From the NCBI GenBank assembly GCA_020630095.1, contig JAHDCD010000006.1:62001-126000 (forward strand): a stretch of DNA of 64,000 nt, read 5' to 3'. Numbering within the stretch: the stretch's first letter is position 1; each line of letters begins with the position of its first letter. The translations under genes were made by a program, and so were the position numbers. The notes under the pieces were generated by a model, which saw only the letters and a program-made list of their open reading frames with translations, did not search any database and had not been told where the DNA came from. Positions 28,650 to 37,614 of this stretch are shown here, one piece after another. The DNA comes from Rickettsiales bacterium. GTDB taxonomy: Bacteria > Pseudomonadota > Alphaproteobacteria > Rickettsiales > UBA8987.

Positions 28650-30530
28650 TTATATACCATAACCAGCACCTCTTCCATGCTCTTTTATTAGTTCTGATCT
28701 TTCTTTAAGAATCTCTATAGACCTTGTTTTTGCATTAGGCTCACCAACATCAGAGCCTTTGTTTTCTTTCCCCTTTAATTCAGCCAAAAAATTATCCGCA
28801 ACCTCTTTATCTTCTAATGATAAATTATCCGCTTCTTTTTCAATTAAATTAGCTAAAACTTGCTTCGGGTCTTGAGCCTGAGCCGCAGGAGCTTTCATAC
28901 AATCTTGAGCCATAGCCATAGCTACTTGTGATGCAAATTCTTTAGAAAAACCTCTCTTAACTGCACCATCAAACGCACCTGTAGCATTATCACCACAACC
29001 ATTGGGGTATAATATTATACCATGCTCTTTATTATGTGCTTTTTCATTATCTAAAAATTTCTTCTCTGTATCTGTAAGATTATACAAATCTTTTTCATCT
29101 TTAATTACTTCACCAGAAATACTAACTCTAAAGATTTTATCTTCTTCAACTACAAAAGCACCTAATTTACCAGCAGATATAAAACCCGTTGGCTTACCAA
29201 AACTTTCAACTCTTTGCTTATAAGCATCTGCAACTTCTTGGTTCTCAGGATCAGCTTTAATAATCTGCTCTTGAAAAGCCTCAATAATTGCTTGTGGGTC
29301 GTTCTTATCAACGCCTAGCAATGAGGCTATCTCTTCTTCATTACCATAAACTTTATTAGAGGCTTTATATAGCTCCATAAAAGTTTCTTTATTCTTTTCA
29401 GAATCTTTAATATTGGAAGAAGCCATTGTTTTAAACTCAACATTTGGCTCTTTCGAAAGATCTTCTAAGGCATATTTTAAACCTTCCTGATTTTTAGTCT
29501 TACCTACTAAAGTAAGAGTCATAAAGAAATCAACATTCTTATCAGGATTTTCATAAGCATATTCCTTTATATGCTCTACATATTCCTTCGTTGTATCAAC
29601 GCTAAATGCAGAGTCCATATCAACACCGCTAAATTTACCATAAACTCTTTTTGCAGCCGTAACTGCTTGAAATATTGCAGACTTTGTACTCTCAACACCT
29701 TTTTGGATAGGGTCTATTCTATCAATTTTTATATTTTTCTCTGATAATTTCTCTTGTAACTCTTTACCTGTTTTATCATCACCAACAGCTGTTAAACCTT
29801 CAACTTCAGCGCCAGATATTGCCGAACTAATAATATTTATATTAAGTCCCGTACCACCTACAGCCATCTCTAATTCCAGCTCTTTTAAACATTCTTCATA
29901 TAAATCATGGAATCTCTCAATCGGGTCAGTATTTAGCTTATGATATAAATCTTCCTTTAAATCCTCTAAAATTTGAAATTCATCATTCTTATCATTATAT
30001 TCATCAGAACCAGTTTGTAATTTTGATATCTCTTCTTGTAAAATATGAAGCTGACCTAACATCTCTTCATACCTTACCCTTATCATTTCAGTATCTAGAT
30101 TCTCTTTATATTCTTGTAACCTAGATTCAAATTCTTCTTTCTCACTAGCTTCCCATAAATCTGGAACATGAAATTTAACTGTTTGAATAAATCTATAAAG
30201 TCTTGCCTGATTATTAGTTAAACTTCTAAGTGGCTTTTCAGTATCTTCATATACCCACTTATCTTCACCTTTAACTTTATATAAAAGGTTATACTGACTG
30301 TCTTTATCTTCATCAGGCTGAATCGCTTGGTTAAATTCTACAATAGGATAAACTAGCTTTTCTCCCTCTTTCAAAGGAGCTGTTCCTATTTCACTTATAT
30401 ACGCCTTATCACTAGCATCCGTAAAATAGTTACCCTCAATAACATCTATTAACCATGGCGCAAGGAAGGTATAGTCTGCGATTGTAGCATTAACTATATA
30501 ACTTTTATGTGTCTTCCTAAGCTCTGTCAT
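28650..30530 (-). CDS. Divergent PfkB/adenosine-kinase-like protein
   Basis: 626 residues, twice the length of a normal PfkB kinase. Three PfkB landmarks are visible: AVGGTGLNINIISSAISG then TAVGDDKTG near 230-260 (substrate-side GG motif), KVYGNEEEIASLLG near 390 (the GNxxE motif of adenosine-kinase-type members), and PNGCGDNATGAFDGAV with D514 at the catalytic GAGD position (here GCGD). A 220-residue N-terminal extension, partly coiled coil, and a long insertion are not part of the family. It is a tandem paralogue of the gene at 30567. Whether it phosphorylates anything is unknown. A CtrA-type box ends 25 nt before the start. Confidence 0.6.
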   Translation of the reverse strand: MTELRKTHKSYIVNATIADYTFLAPWLIDVIEGNYFTDASDKAYISEIGTAPLKEGEKLVYPIVEFNQAIQPDEDKDSQYNLLYKVKGEDKWVYEDTEKPLRSLTNNQARLYRFIQTVKFHVPDLWEASEKEEFESRLQEYKENLDTEMIRVRYEEMLGQLHILQEEISKLQTGSDEYNDKNDEFQILEDLKEDLYHKLNTDPIERFHDLYEECLKELELEMAVGGTGLNINIISSAISGAEVEGLTAVGDDKTGKELQEKLSEKNIKIDRIDPIQKGVESTKSAIFQAVTAAKRVYGKFSGVDMDSAFSVDTTKEYVEHIKEYAYENPDKNVDFFMTLTLVGKTKNQEGLKYALEDLSKEPNVEFKTMASSNIKDSEKNKETFMELYKASNKVYGNEEEIASLLGVDKNDPQAIIEAFQEQIIKADPENQEVADAYKQRVESFGKPTGFISAGKLGAFVVEEDKIFRVSISGEVIKDEKDLYNLTDTEKKFLDNEKAHNKEHGIILYPNGCGDNATGAFDGAVKRGFSKEFASQVAMAMAQDCMKAPAAQAQDPKQVLANLIEKEADNLSLEDKEVADNFLAELKGKENKGSDVGEPNAKTRSIEILKERSELIKEHGRGAGYGI

Positions 30531-30555
30531 TTTTAAATATTATATATTCTCTTTA

Positions 30556-30570
30556 TTAAAAAAGGGTTAA
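30556..30570 (-). promoter_or_regulatory. CtrA-type box upstream of the first PfkB-like gene
   Basis: TTAAAAAAGGGTTAA on the plus strand; on the minus strand the leading half reads TTAACCC. It lies 25 nt before the ATG at 30530 and overlaps the stop codon of the upstream paralogue. A TATAAT lies between box and start, about 8 nt before the ATG, so the transcript would begin close to the start codon. Confidence 0.62.
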
Positions 30571-32222
30571 CTAACTGAAAGAAAGTCATTAGAAGCAGAT
30601 ACCACACTCTGTGGGCCATGTCTAAACTGCGCATCTGTAACCACCCCACTTTCAACTTCCATTGAATTAGCCATTTCTATAAGACTAACCATATCGTACT
30701 GCTCAATCTGTTCCTTTCTTACCCTAAGACGCTTAGAAAAGAATTCATTAACCACCTTTTCTGCCTCCTCTTCACTTGGGTACGGCATTGGTGTTTTCAT
30801 AGCTTCTTGAGCCATCGCCATAGAAAATCTTAAAGCATCTCTAACATTCAAACCCGCCATTACTGCTTTATCGAATATGCCATTAGCCGTATCACCCGCA
30901 CCACTTGCATACCTAATAGTTTTTTTATCAGATTCCATCTCATTTATCCAATCAATCTCTTTTGGTGATATATTGTACAAATAACCTGAATCTTGTTCTA
31001 AGATCATTGCTTCGGCTGTAACTCTAATTATTTCATCTTCAGTAATATAAAGAGCTCCCATTTTACCGCATGTAACAAATGCATGAGGTTTACCAAAATT
31101 TTCTATTCTTTGCTCATAAGCCTTTTCAAGACCTTTCTCATTCTGAGATTTATGCTTAAAAGACCTATCAAGCGGCATAAACTTATACCTATCTTCTTTA
31201 ACTAGAGAAATTTCACCAGAATCTTTATTTATTAAAGCATCTGGATTTTTTAAAAGTATTTCATCCTTAACAGCATCAGCTATTTTTTTTAAACTAGTTT
31301 TATCTTCCTCTAAAAGAAATGCGAACTCCTTATGGTTACCCATTACTCTATCAGCACATCTAAGCCTATTAGTATAGCCAATTCTGTTATTAACAATATC
31401 CTGCTCATCAGATGATGTTACTAAGCAAGCGCTAACATTTCCTCTCGAAAGTACATCATTAACTAATGAGTTCACCCCTTCTCTATCTTTACACTTACCT
31501 TCATATGTTAAACTATGAACAAAACTGTAGCTTCTATTAACATCTTTTATCATTCCTGATAAATTACTTTTTACCCCCTCAACTCTATTCATAGATAAAT
31601 GCTCATCTGCAGAACCAATCTTTGCAAAACCTCTATGGTGTAGCCCTTGCATAGCTACTGAAAGCAATGTTCTAGTTCCCTCAACAGCCGATGATGCACC
31701 TGTAAGGTAATTAATAAAACCTTTATCTTCTAATTGTTTTTCACACCCAGATCCAAAAAAACCTGAGCCTAAACCTGTAATAGAATATTTTTTTAAACCG
31801 ATAGCCTCATCAAAAATACTCCCCGCTAAAACAGAATTTAATGCCGACCCTGCAACAAAAAATTTTAACGCTCCAATTTCAACGCATCTTTCAGCTGCTT
31901 CATATAGTTCATCCCTTTCACTTTCAGTTAAAATATCTGTAAGCTCCTCCTTACCTTCGCCCTCCCATAATTCAGGGTGCTTCTTTTTTAATTTAACAAT
32001 TATTTCTGATAATTCTCTCTGAAATTCGCATCTTACACCATCATCTGTTTTTGGATTCGGTGATGGATTGAACAACCTACCAATCCATTCCAAAACTTTA
32101 TTGGGCTCTTTATTATGTCTAAATAAGCCGTCAAACCAAGGTGCATTTAAGCCTACCTCGGCATTAGATGAGAACAGAACTATTTCATCAATTCCTTTTT
32201 TATTTCCTTTAGGGCTTACCAA
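30567..32222 (-). CDS. Divergent PfkB/adenosine-kinase-like protein, second paralogue
   Basis: 551 residues from a TTG at 32222 with GGGAGG 8 nt upstream. It shares with its neighbour the APW(L/F) N-terminal block, an HPELWEG/VPDLWEA helix, the glycine motif (FVAGSALNSVLAGS then TGLGSGFFG), an R-x-MGNHKEF variant of the GNxxE motif, and ASGAGDTANGIFDKAV with D444 at the catalytic position. The intact GAGD suggests the anion hole could still form, but sequence outside these motifs is strongly diverged. Function unknown. Its upstream CtrA-type box is 38 nt from the start. Confidence 0.6.
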   Translation of the reverse strand: MVSPKGNKKGIDEIVLFSSNAEVGLNAPWFDGLFRHNKEPNKVLEWIGRLFNPSPNPKTDDGVRCEFQRELSEIIVKLKKKHPELWEGEGKEELTDILTESERDELYEAAERCVEIGALKFFVAGSALNSVLAGSIFDEAIGLKKYSITGLGSGFFGSGCEKQLEDKGFINYLTGASSAVEGTRTLLSVAMQGLHHRGFAKIGSADEHLSMNRVEGVKSNLSGMIKDVNRSYSFVHSLTYEGKCKDREGVNSLVNDVLSRGNVSACLVTSSDEQDIVNNRIGYTNRLRCADRVMGNHKEFAFLLEEDKTSLKKIADAVKDEILLKNPDALINKDSGEISLVKEDRYKFMPLDRSFKHKSQNEKGLEKAYEQRIENFGKPHAFVTCGKMGALYITEDEIIRVTAEAMILEQDSGYLYNISPKEIDWINEMESDKKTIRYASGAGDTANGIFDKAVMAGLNVRDALRFSMAMAQEAMKTPMPYPSEEEAEKVVNEFFSKRLRVRKEQIEQYDMVSLIEMANSMEVESGVVTDAQFRHGPQSVVSASNDFLSVS

Positions 32223-32260
32223 ATATATTACCTCCCACCTTATATATTAAATGGCAAAGA

Positions 32261-32275
32261 TTAATTTTTTATTAA
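32261..32275 (-). promoter_or_regulatory. CtrA-type box facing the second PfkB-like gene
   Basis: TTAATTTTTTATTAA, a perfect TTAA-N7-TTAA, 38 nt upstream of the TTG start at 32222 on the minus strand. It forms a pair with the box at 32296 in one 112-nt divergent intergenic region. Confidence 0.58.
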
Positions 32276-32295
32276 CACTTGCAAAAAATGTAAAA

Positions 32296-32310
32296 TTAAC
32301 AATTGATTAA
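32296..32310 (+). promoter_or_regulatory. CtrA-type box upstream of the DUF2610 gene
   Basis: TTAACAATTGATTAA followed by C, matching TTAA-N7-TTAAC. It ends 24 nt before the ATG at 32335. TAGTAT/TATACT elements lie between, at a distance that would start the transcript almost at the ATG, and no Shine-Dalgarno is visible. Confidence 0.62.
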
Positions 32311-32334
32311 CTATACTCTAGTATACTGATAACA

Positions 32335-32628
32335 ATGGTAAGAAGATTCACAGTAAATTGCGACTTTGGTGGTCAACAATCCCCTTTTGATGTTTATATT
32401 GGCTTACCTAGAACAGGTAACCATCCGCTTCATCATCAGTCAGATTGGCTCTCAAAGGAACGTGGTGGAGTAATTCCCACATCAGTAATGGATAGCTTTT
32501 CTAATCTTCTTAAACTATCTGAAGAAAATGGCGTAGTATTTGAAGATCTATGCGCTTACGCATTAGAAGAATCTAAAAAGAACGAAGCTCAAGCCGTAGA
32601 AGAACAGCAAGAACAACCTCAAGGTTAA
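32335..32628 (+). CDS. DUF2610 family protein
   Basis: 97 residues. The core RRFTVNCDFGGQQSPFDVYI, HPLHHQSDWLSKERGG and IPTSVMDSFSNLLKLSEENG matches what I know of DUF2610, a small conserved protein family found mainly in Rickettsiales and of unknown function. A Gln/Glu-rich tail follows residue 80. Its presence is one of the better clues to the organism. The stop codon directly abuts the stop of convergent gapA. Confidence 0.75.
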   Translation: MVRRFTVNCDFGGQQSPFDVYIGLPRTGNHPLHHQSDWLSKERGGVIPTSVMDSFSNLLKLSEENGVVFEDLCAYALEESKKNEAQAVEEQQEQPQG

Positions 32629-33627
32629 TTAGCCAACAAGCTTTGCTACATCTAGCATACGGCACGAGAAGCCCCACTCATTATCATACCATGAAGCTAC
32701 ACGGAATACACCGCCTTCAACTTGATATGTTTGTGTGGCATCAAATACAGAACTATGTGGGTTACCTTCAAAGTCGATAGAAACTAGCTCTTCATCGCAA
32801 TAAGCTAAAACGCCTTGCATATATGAAGTTGAAGCCTCTTTAATTAATTTATTAATCTCTTCCAAGTTCGTATCACGTTCAGCAGTAAATACTAAATCTA
32901 CTAAAGATACATTAGGCGTTGGCACGCGAATAGATGTACCATCAATTTTACCCTGCAATTGCGGAATAACTTTACCAAGCGCACGCGCTGCACCAGTTGT
33001 TGTAGGAATCATTGATAATGCCGCCGCTCTAGAGCGCCTTCTATCCTTATGAGTACCATCAAGCACGCGCTGATCGTTTGTATACGAGTGAATAGTTGTC
33101 ATAAAACCAGATTTAATGCCGATTTTATCATTTAAAACTTTAGCAACAGGCGCCAAGCAATTCGTAGTACATGAACCTACTGAAATTACTTTCTCATCGC
33201 CTTTTAATATCTCGTTATTAACGCCATAAACCACCATTGCATCCGCATCAGATGATGGCGCAGAAATAAGCACCTTCTTAACAGAACCACCTAAATGTCT
33301 AGATGCATCCGCATGGCTTTTAAATACGCCAGTACATTCTAGCACAACATCTACATCTGCACTGCTCCAATCAATTTCTTCAGGATTACCAGTTTGGAAA
33401 CGTTTAATTTTATGCCCGTCAATAGTAAGGATATCTCCTTTAACAGAGATATCCTTATTTAAACGACCCATAATAGAATCATACTTTAATGAATGAACTA
33501 GATCATCGTCAGAACGTCTGGCATTAACAGCGGCAACCTCAACGCCCTCCATACGGTGCTCAATAAAAGCACGCACTACAGATTCGCCAATTCTTCCTAA
33601 ACCATTTATACCGAGTCTAACTACCAT
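32629..33627 (-). CDS. gapA: Glyceraldehyde-3-phosphate dehydrogenase
   Basis: Oxidises glyceraldehyde 3-phosphate to 1,3-bisphosphoglycerate with NAD(P)+. 332 residues: Rossmann motif GINGLGRIG, catalytic C153 in SVGSCTTNCLAP, the histidine in TTIHSYTNDQ near 180, and the C-terminal SWYDNEWGFS. Length is normal. It follows tkt and a lipoprotein gene on the same strand; a pgk gene, common after gap, is not here. The cofactor preference is not settled. Confidence 0.96.
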   Translation of the reverse strand: MVVRLGINGLGRIGESVVRAFIEHRMEGVEVAAVNARRSDDDLVHSLKYDSIMGRLNKDISVKGDILTIDGHKIKRFQTGNPEEIDWSSADVDVVLECTGVFKSHADASRHLGGSVKKVLISAPSSDADAMVVYGVNNEILKGDEKVISVGSCTTNCLAPVAKVLNDKIGIKSGFMTTIHSYTNDQRVLDGTHKDRRRSRAAALSMIPTTTGAARALGKVIPQLQGKIDGTSIRVPTPNVSLVDLVFTAERDTNLEEINKLIKEASTSYMQGVLAYCDEELVSIDFEGNPHSSVFDATQTYQVEGGVFRVASWYDNEWGFSCRMLDVAKLVG

Positions 33628-33662
33628 TTCTTGAATAAATTATGGCAGGTATTTCATACCAC

Positions 33663-34286
33663 TTAGTACTTAACTAAGTTATTACCAATGCCAATTAATT
33701 GTCCTAAAGACATACCACCAACATTAGTATTATTCAAATCATAAATTGAACCAATTGTATTTTGGAAAGCACTTAATTCATTAGCAACTAGGTTTGTATC
33801 ATCATTTAAATCATGGAGAGCAAATAATGAACTAGCAAACTGAGGAGTTAATTCAGAAGCAAATTGCCCCTGTCTTTTACCTGCTAATAATGAATTAGCA
33901 ACACTACCTAAACCACCTGCAGTAGGCGAGTTTAACGCTCCACTTGAAGTTAGAATATTAGCCAATGTAAGCCAATGATTGTTAGATAATGTATTCTGTC
34001 CACTTACTGCACTAGCAATAGAGCTTAATGAAGCCATTGAACCACCACCTGTTAACGCACCTGCTACTTGGCTAATTGCACCAGCAGTTTGTGCCGTTTG
34101 TAAGGCTGTGTTTACTGTTCCCATAGCAGAAGATGCTGCTTGCACTAACCCTGGGTTAGTTTGAGAAATTTGATTAACTGTATTAGCTAGCTGAATAGCA
34201 TTAGATGTAGCCGCCACATTCTGTGAAGAACATGATGATACAGCCATAGTTAAGCCAACTAATAATGAAATTACATATTTACGCAT
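33663..34286 (-). CDS. Ala/Ser/Asn-rich lipoprotein
   Basis: 207 residues with a lipoprotein signal peptide (MRKYVISLLVGLTMAVSSC; lipidated Cys at residue 19). The mature protein has low-complexity, Ala/Ser/Gly/Thr/Asn-rich amphipathic helices up to about residue 130, then a more ordered C-terminal region with LHDLNDDTNLVANELSAF. There is an AAGGAG ribosome-binding site and a CtrA-type box 63 nt upstream, so it is its own transcription unit between tkt and gapA. No family recognised. Confidence 0.7.
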   Translation of the reverse strand: MRKYVISLLVGLTMAVSSCSSQNVAATSNAIQLANTVNQISQTNPGLVQAASSAMGTVNTALQTAQTAGAISQVAGALTGGGSMASLSSIASAVSGQNTLSNNHWLTLANILTSSGALNSPTAGGLGSVANSLLAGKRQGQFASELTPQFASSLFALHDLNDDTNLVANELSAFQNTIGSIYDLNNTNVGGMSLGQLIGIGNNLVKY

Positions 34287-34349
34287 AAGATTACTCCTTT
34301 TTATATTACACTTTTATTCACACTCACTGTGCATTCTAGAACATAATAG

Positions 34350-34364
34350 TTAAAAAAGCCTTAA
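34350..34364 (-). promoter_or_regulatory. CtrA-type box upstream of the lipoprotein gene
   Basis: TTAAAAAAGCCTTAA; on the minus strand it reads TTAAGGCTTTTTTAAC, giving TTAA-N7-TTAAC. It is 63 nt upstream of the ATG at 34286, with TATGTT at a suitable -10 distance and a Shine-Dalgarno before the start. Confidence 0.62.
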
Positions 34365-34374
34365 GAAAATCAAA

Positions 34375-36348
34375 TTAACTTCTTTTAGCTTTAACTTTAT
34401 TAATCACGTTCTCTACACTTATACCGAAATGATTGTATAAATCATTCGCTGGCGCAGACAGGCCAAATCCTTCCATACCAACAAATATACCATCAGAGCC
34501 GATATATCTGTCCCACCCTTGGCGTACTCCAGCTTCTATTGCAACCTTTATTGCATTTTCAGGGATCAAATCCTTTAAATAAGCGTCACCTTGCACATCT
34601 AAGTGTCTAAATGAAGGCACAGAAACAACTCTAGTCTTAATTCCTTCCGCGTTTAACTTATCCATCGCCTCTTTAGCAATGCCCACTTCTGAACCAGAAG
34701 ACAATATAACCACCTCCGGCTTCCCTTCAGAGCAACCGCAACCAATAACATATGCACCTTTAGCACATCTATTTTCTTCTGCAAACGGCTTACCAGTAGG
34801 CTCAAGCCCTTGGCGCGATAATACTAAAATAGACGGTTTATCATTTTCCTGTAACGCAATCTGCCAACATTCCGCCGTTTCATAAGCATCCGCAGGGCGC
34901 AACACATTAACATTAGGCATAGCGCGTAATGAAGCTAAATGCTCAACTGGCTGATGCGTCGGGCCATCCTCACCCAAACCAATCGAATCATGAGTCATTA
35001 CATACACTACACCTTGATTCATAAGCGCAGATAAACGAATCGATGGACGACAATAATCTGTAAACACAAAGAACGTACCCCCATAAGCACGCAAACCACC
35101 ATGTAGAGATATACCATTCATCGCCGCAGCCATTCCATGCTCACGCACACCGTAATATATATAATTACCACCGCGCTCATCCGCATCAAAAATTGAACTA
35201 TCCGAAACCTTAGTTAAATTAGACCCCGTTAAATCCGCAGAACCACCAATAATATTCTGCTTCATTTCTGGCACAATAACCTCCAGCGCATTTTGTGATG
35301 CCTTACGCGAAGCAATCTTTGCAGGATTATCTGAAATATTTTTCTTCAACTTAGATAAAGCCTCAATTGCACCTGCCTCTAACCCATCAAAATTAGGCGC
35401 TTCATAATTCTTATATTCCGCCTCATTTCGCAACCAACAAGATCTCCATGAATTTAAAATATCTGAAGGCACTTCAAACGACGCATGCTCCCAACCAATA
35501 GTCTCACGCACCAATGCAATTTCATCATCACCAAGCGGAGCCCCATGCGATGCCGCAGTTCCACCCTTATTAGGTGAACCTTTTGCAATAGTAGTTCTAC
35601 ACGCAATAAGCGCCGGCTTATCCGATAATTTCGCCTGTGCAATCGCTTCATTAATCTCATCAAAATTATGACCATCAATCGCCCAAGTATCCCAACCGGC
35701 CGCTTCAAAACGTTTACGCTGATTCTCACTAGATGAATTACTAACTGCACCATCAATTGTAATCTCATTATCATCCCAAAGTACAACAAGCTTATTCAGC
35801 TTTAAATGCCCCGCTAACGAAATAGCTTCTTGGCTTATACCTTCCATTAAGCAACCATCACCTGCGATAGTATAAGTATAATGATCCGAAGTTTTAGTAC
35901 CGTAATTCTTAGCAATATTCGCTTCCGCAATCGCAAAACCAACCGCCATTGAAATACCCTGCCCTAAAGGCCCCGTAGTAGTTTCAATACCACGCGCTTC
36001 ACCAAATTCAGGATGACCACAACATGGCGAATGAAGCTGACGGAAATTCTTAATATCATCTATCGAAATATCTTCATACCCACTTAAATACATTAATGAA
36101 TATTGCAGCATAGAGCCATGCCCTGCCGATAAAATAAACCTATCCCTATCAAACCATGCAGGGTCTTTTGGGTTAAATTTTAAATGATTCGCAAACAGAA
36201 CCGTCGCTACATCTGCCATACCCATAGGCATCCCTGGGTGGCCAGAATTCGCCTTCTGCACCGCATCCATAGAAAGCGCACGTATCGCATCCGCCATCCC
36301 CTTATAGTTTAAGTTTTCCTGATTAATAGATTCCACTGCTACGTTCAT
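34375..36348 (-). CDS. tkt: Transketolase
   Basis: Thiamine-diphosphate enzyme exchanging two-carbon units between sugar phosphates. 657 residues: N-terminal ANSGHPGMPMGMAD, the thiamine-diphosphate motif beginning GDGCLMEGISQE and ending at DDN, the pyrimidine domain with GVREHGMAAAMNGI, and HDSIGLGEDGPTHQP. The length matches the family. It is upstream of the lipoprotein and gapA on the same strand. A short direct repeat (TAGTGAA) lies before the start; no clear promoter. Confidence 0.96.
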   Translation of the reverse strand: MNVAVESINQENLNYKGMADAIRALSMDAVQKANSGHPGMPMGMADVATVLFANHLKFNPKDPAWFDRDRFILSAGHGSMLQYSLMYLSGYEDISIDDIKNFRQLHSPCCGHPEFGEARGIETTTGPLGQGISMAVGFAIAEANIAKNYGTKTSDHYTYTIAGDGCLMEGISQEAISLAGHLKLNKLVVLWDDNEITIDGAVSNSSSENQRKRFEAAGWDTWAIDGHNFDEINEAIAQAKLSDKPALIACRTTIAKGSPNKGGTAASHGAPLGDDEIALVRETIGWEHASFEVPSDILNSWRSCWLRNEAEYKNYEAPNFDGLEAGAIEALSKLKKNISDNPAKIASRKASQNALEVIVPEMKQNIIGGSADLTGSNLTKVSDSSIFDADERGGNYIYYGVREHGMAAAMNGISLHGGLRAYGGTFFVFTDYCRPSIRLSALMNQGVVYVMTHDSIGLGEDGPTHQPVEHLASLRAMPNVNVLRPADAYETAECWQIALQENDKPSILVLSRQGLEPTGKPFAEENRCAKGAYVIGCGCSEGKPEVVILSSGSEVGIAKEAMDKLNAEGIKTRVVSVPSFRHLDVQGDAYLKDLIPENAIKVAIEAGVRQGWDRYIGSDGIFVGMEGFGLSAPANDLYNHFGISVENVINKVKAKRS

Positions 36349-36399
36349 AAATAACGTGATAGTGAATTAGTAAATTTGTGCAATAGTGAACTGCACTTT

Positions 36400-37575
36400 T
36401 TACTTCATATTACACATCTCTTGTAACGCTTTATGCGCAGGAGTATCGGGTTCAGCTCTAATTTCCACCTGCTCAATATGTGAAACAGAGTTATGATTCC
36501 CAATGCTCGCATCCGGATTAGGCTCATTACCATTAATAACAATCTCCGCCTTATTTCCTTTTACCAAACCAGCATTAGATGCTATCTTGGCTATATCTAT
36601 AGCTACCGACCATATTTCAGCCTGAGGATACCTAAACTCTCCACTCTCAACAAACTCACCTTCGCCCAACGGCTTTTCTAAAATAAACCTACCATCCGAA
36701 TCAACTGATAAACTAGCACCTTCTTTTTGCAATTTAGCCATGCTTAAGGCTTTTCTAGCTTCATCCATTTTTGAATCTAACTTTTCAACAACAAATTCAC
36801 GTACATCACCAGCTCCAGAAAAGTCTAAAAATCTAAATGCCCTATCTTTAATAAGAGCTACAGCCTTATCAAATGGCATTGAAATTTCACCACTCTCCGT
36901 TTTAATAGAAAAATGCTCACGAAATTTATCTGAATGCCGTAAGATAGCCGAATTAATAAACTGCTCAATTATCCCGCCACTAAGATTAACTTTAGGCTTT
37001 GTTCCATCAGCAACCCATCTTTCCATAAAAGTTGCATTAAATTGAAACATAAGATCAACTGATGAATCAAGGTTTTCCAGCGCCTCTTCCGGAGACATAA
37101 GCCTTGCTGGTAAGGTAGTTCCAAAATAGTTAGTCCATATCTTATCTTGAGTTAAATCAGAATCTAAATACTTTTCTATAGCCAATGTTAATCTAGCCTC
37201 TTGCATAACAATCATCATAAGAGGGTTTAAATACTTCAATGTACTAGGTGGAATTAAAGTGTTTGAAGCTATTTTTGATAAAAAACCAATATTACCAAAA
37301 CTATTAGCCAACAGTGCACTAGCAGACTGTTTCAACATTTGCCTTCTATCAAGGTTAGACTCATATTCAAAAACAGTATTGCCATTTTCACCCTTTCCCC
37401 AACGCAAACCTTCTTCAGCCAGTTTTACTGGGTTAGTTACCTCAAATTCTTGCCTATTTTTAGACTCAGGAAATCTGATATTATACACACCATCAATTCT
37501 AGCAATTTCAGGCCTATCTTCCCGAGCTCCTTTCCAACCATTAATAGGTATATTTACTATATCCTTTTTAGACAC
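36400..37575 (-). CDS. Unknown protein with an internal Tat-like motif
   Basis: 391 residues from a GTG at 37575; a TTG at 37593 would add six residues. GTG is preferred because it leaves 23 nt to the CtrA-type box, the spacing found at several unknown genes here. Around residues 72-100 LDRRQMLKQSASALLANSFG then NIGFLSK resembles a twin-arginine signal, but it is internal. The rest is mixed helical, with RFLDFSGAGDVREFVVEKL near the middle and a basic/acidic C-terminus. The gene at 41614 starts with a similar DRRKILK motif. No family recognised. Confidence 0.6.
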   Translation of the reverse strand: MSKKDIVNIPINGWKGAREDRPEIARIDGVYNIRFPESKNRQEFEVTNPVKLAEEGLRWGKGENGNTVFEYESNLDRRQMLKQSASALLANSFGNIGFLSKIASNTLIPPSTLKYLNPLMMIVMQEARLTLAIEKYLDSDLTQDKIWTNYFGTTLPARLMSPEEALENLDSSVDLMFQFNATFMERWVADGTKPKVNLSGGIIEQFINSAILRHSDKFREHFSIKTESGEISMPFDKAVALIKDRAFRFLDFSGAGDVREFVVEKLDSKMDEARKALSMAKLQKEGASLSVDSDGRFILEKPLGEGEFVESGEFRYPQAEIWSVAIDIAKIASNAGLVKGNKAEIVINGNEPNPDASIGNHNSVSHIEQVEIRAEPDTPAHKALQEMCNMK

Positions 37576-37598
37576 ATAACCATTAAACCACAAACAAC

Positions 37599-37613
37599 TT
37601 AATATTTAGTTAA
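37599..37613 (-). promoter_or_regulatory. CtrA-type box upstream of the 391-residue unknown gene
   Basis: TTAATATTTAGTTAA; on the minus strand it reads TTAACTAAATATTAA. A perfect TTAA-N7-TTAA, 23 nt from the chosen GTG start (5 nt from the alternative TTG, which would be too close). It begins right after the stop of the DUF11/LamG gene. Confidence 0.6.
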
Positions 37614-37614
37614 C

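Noticed and set aside
28650-32222. The two PfkB-like genes as a standard sugar kinase operon
   Set aside because: Length, insertions and weak similarity outside three motifs rule out an ordinary ribokinase or fructokinase call.
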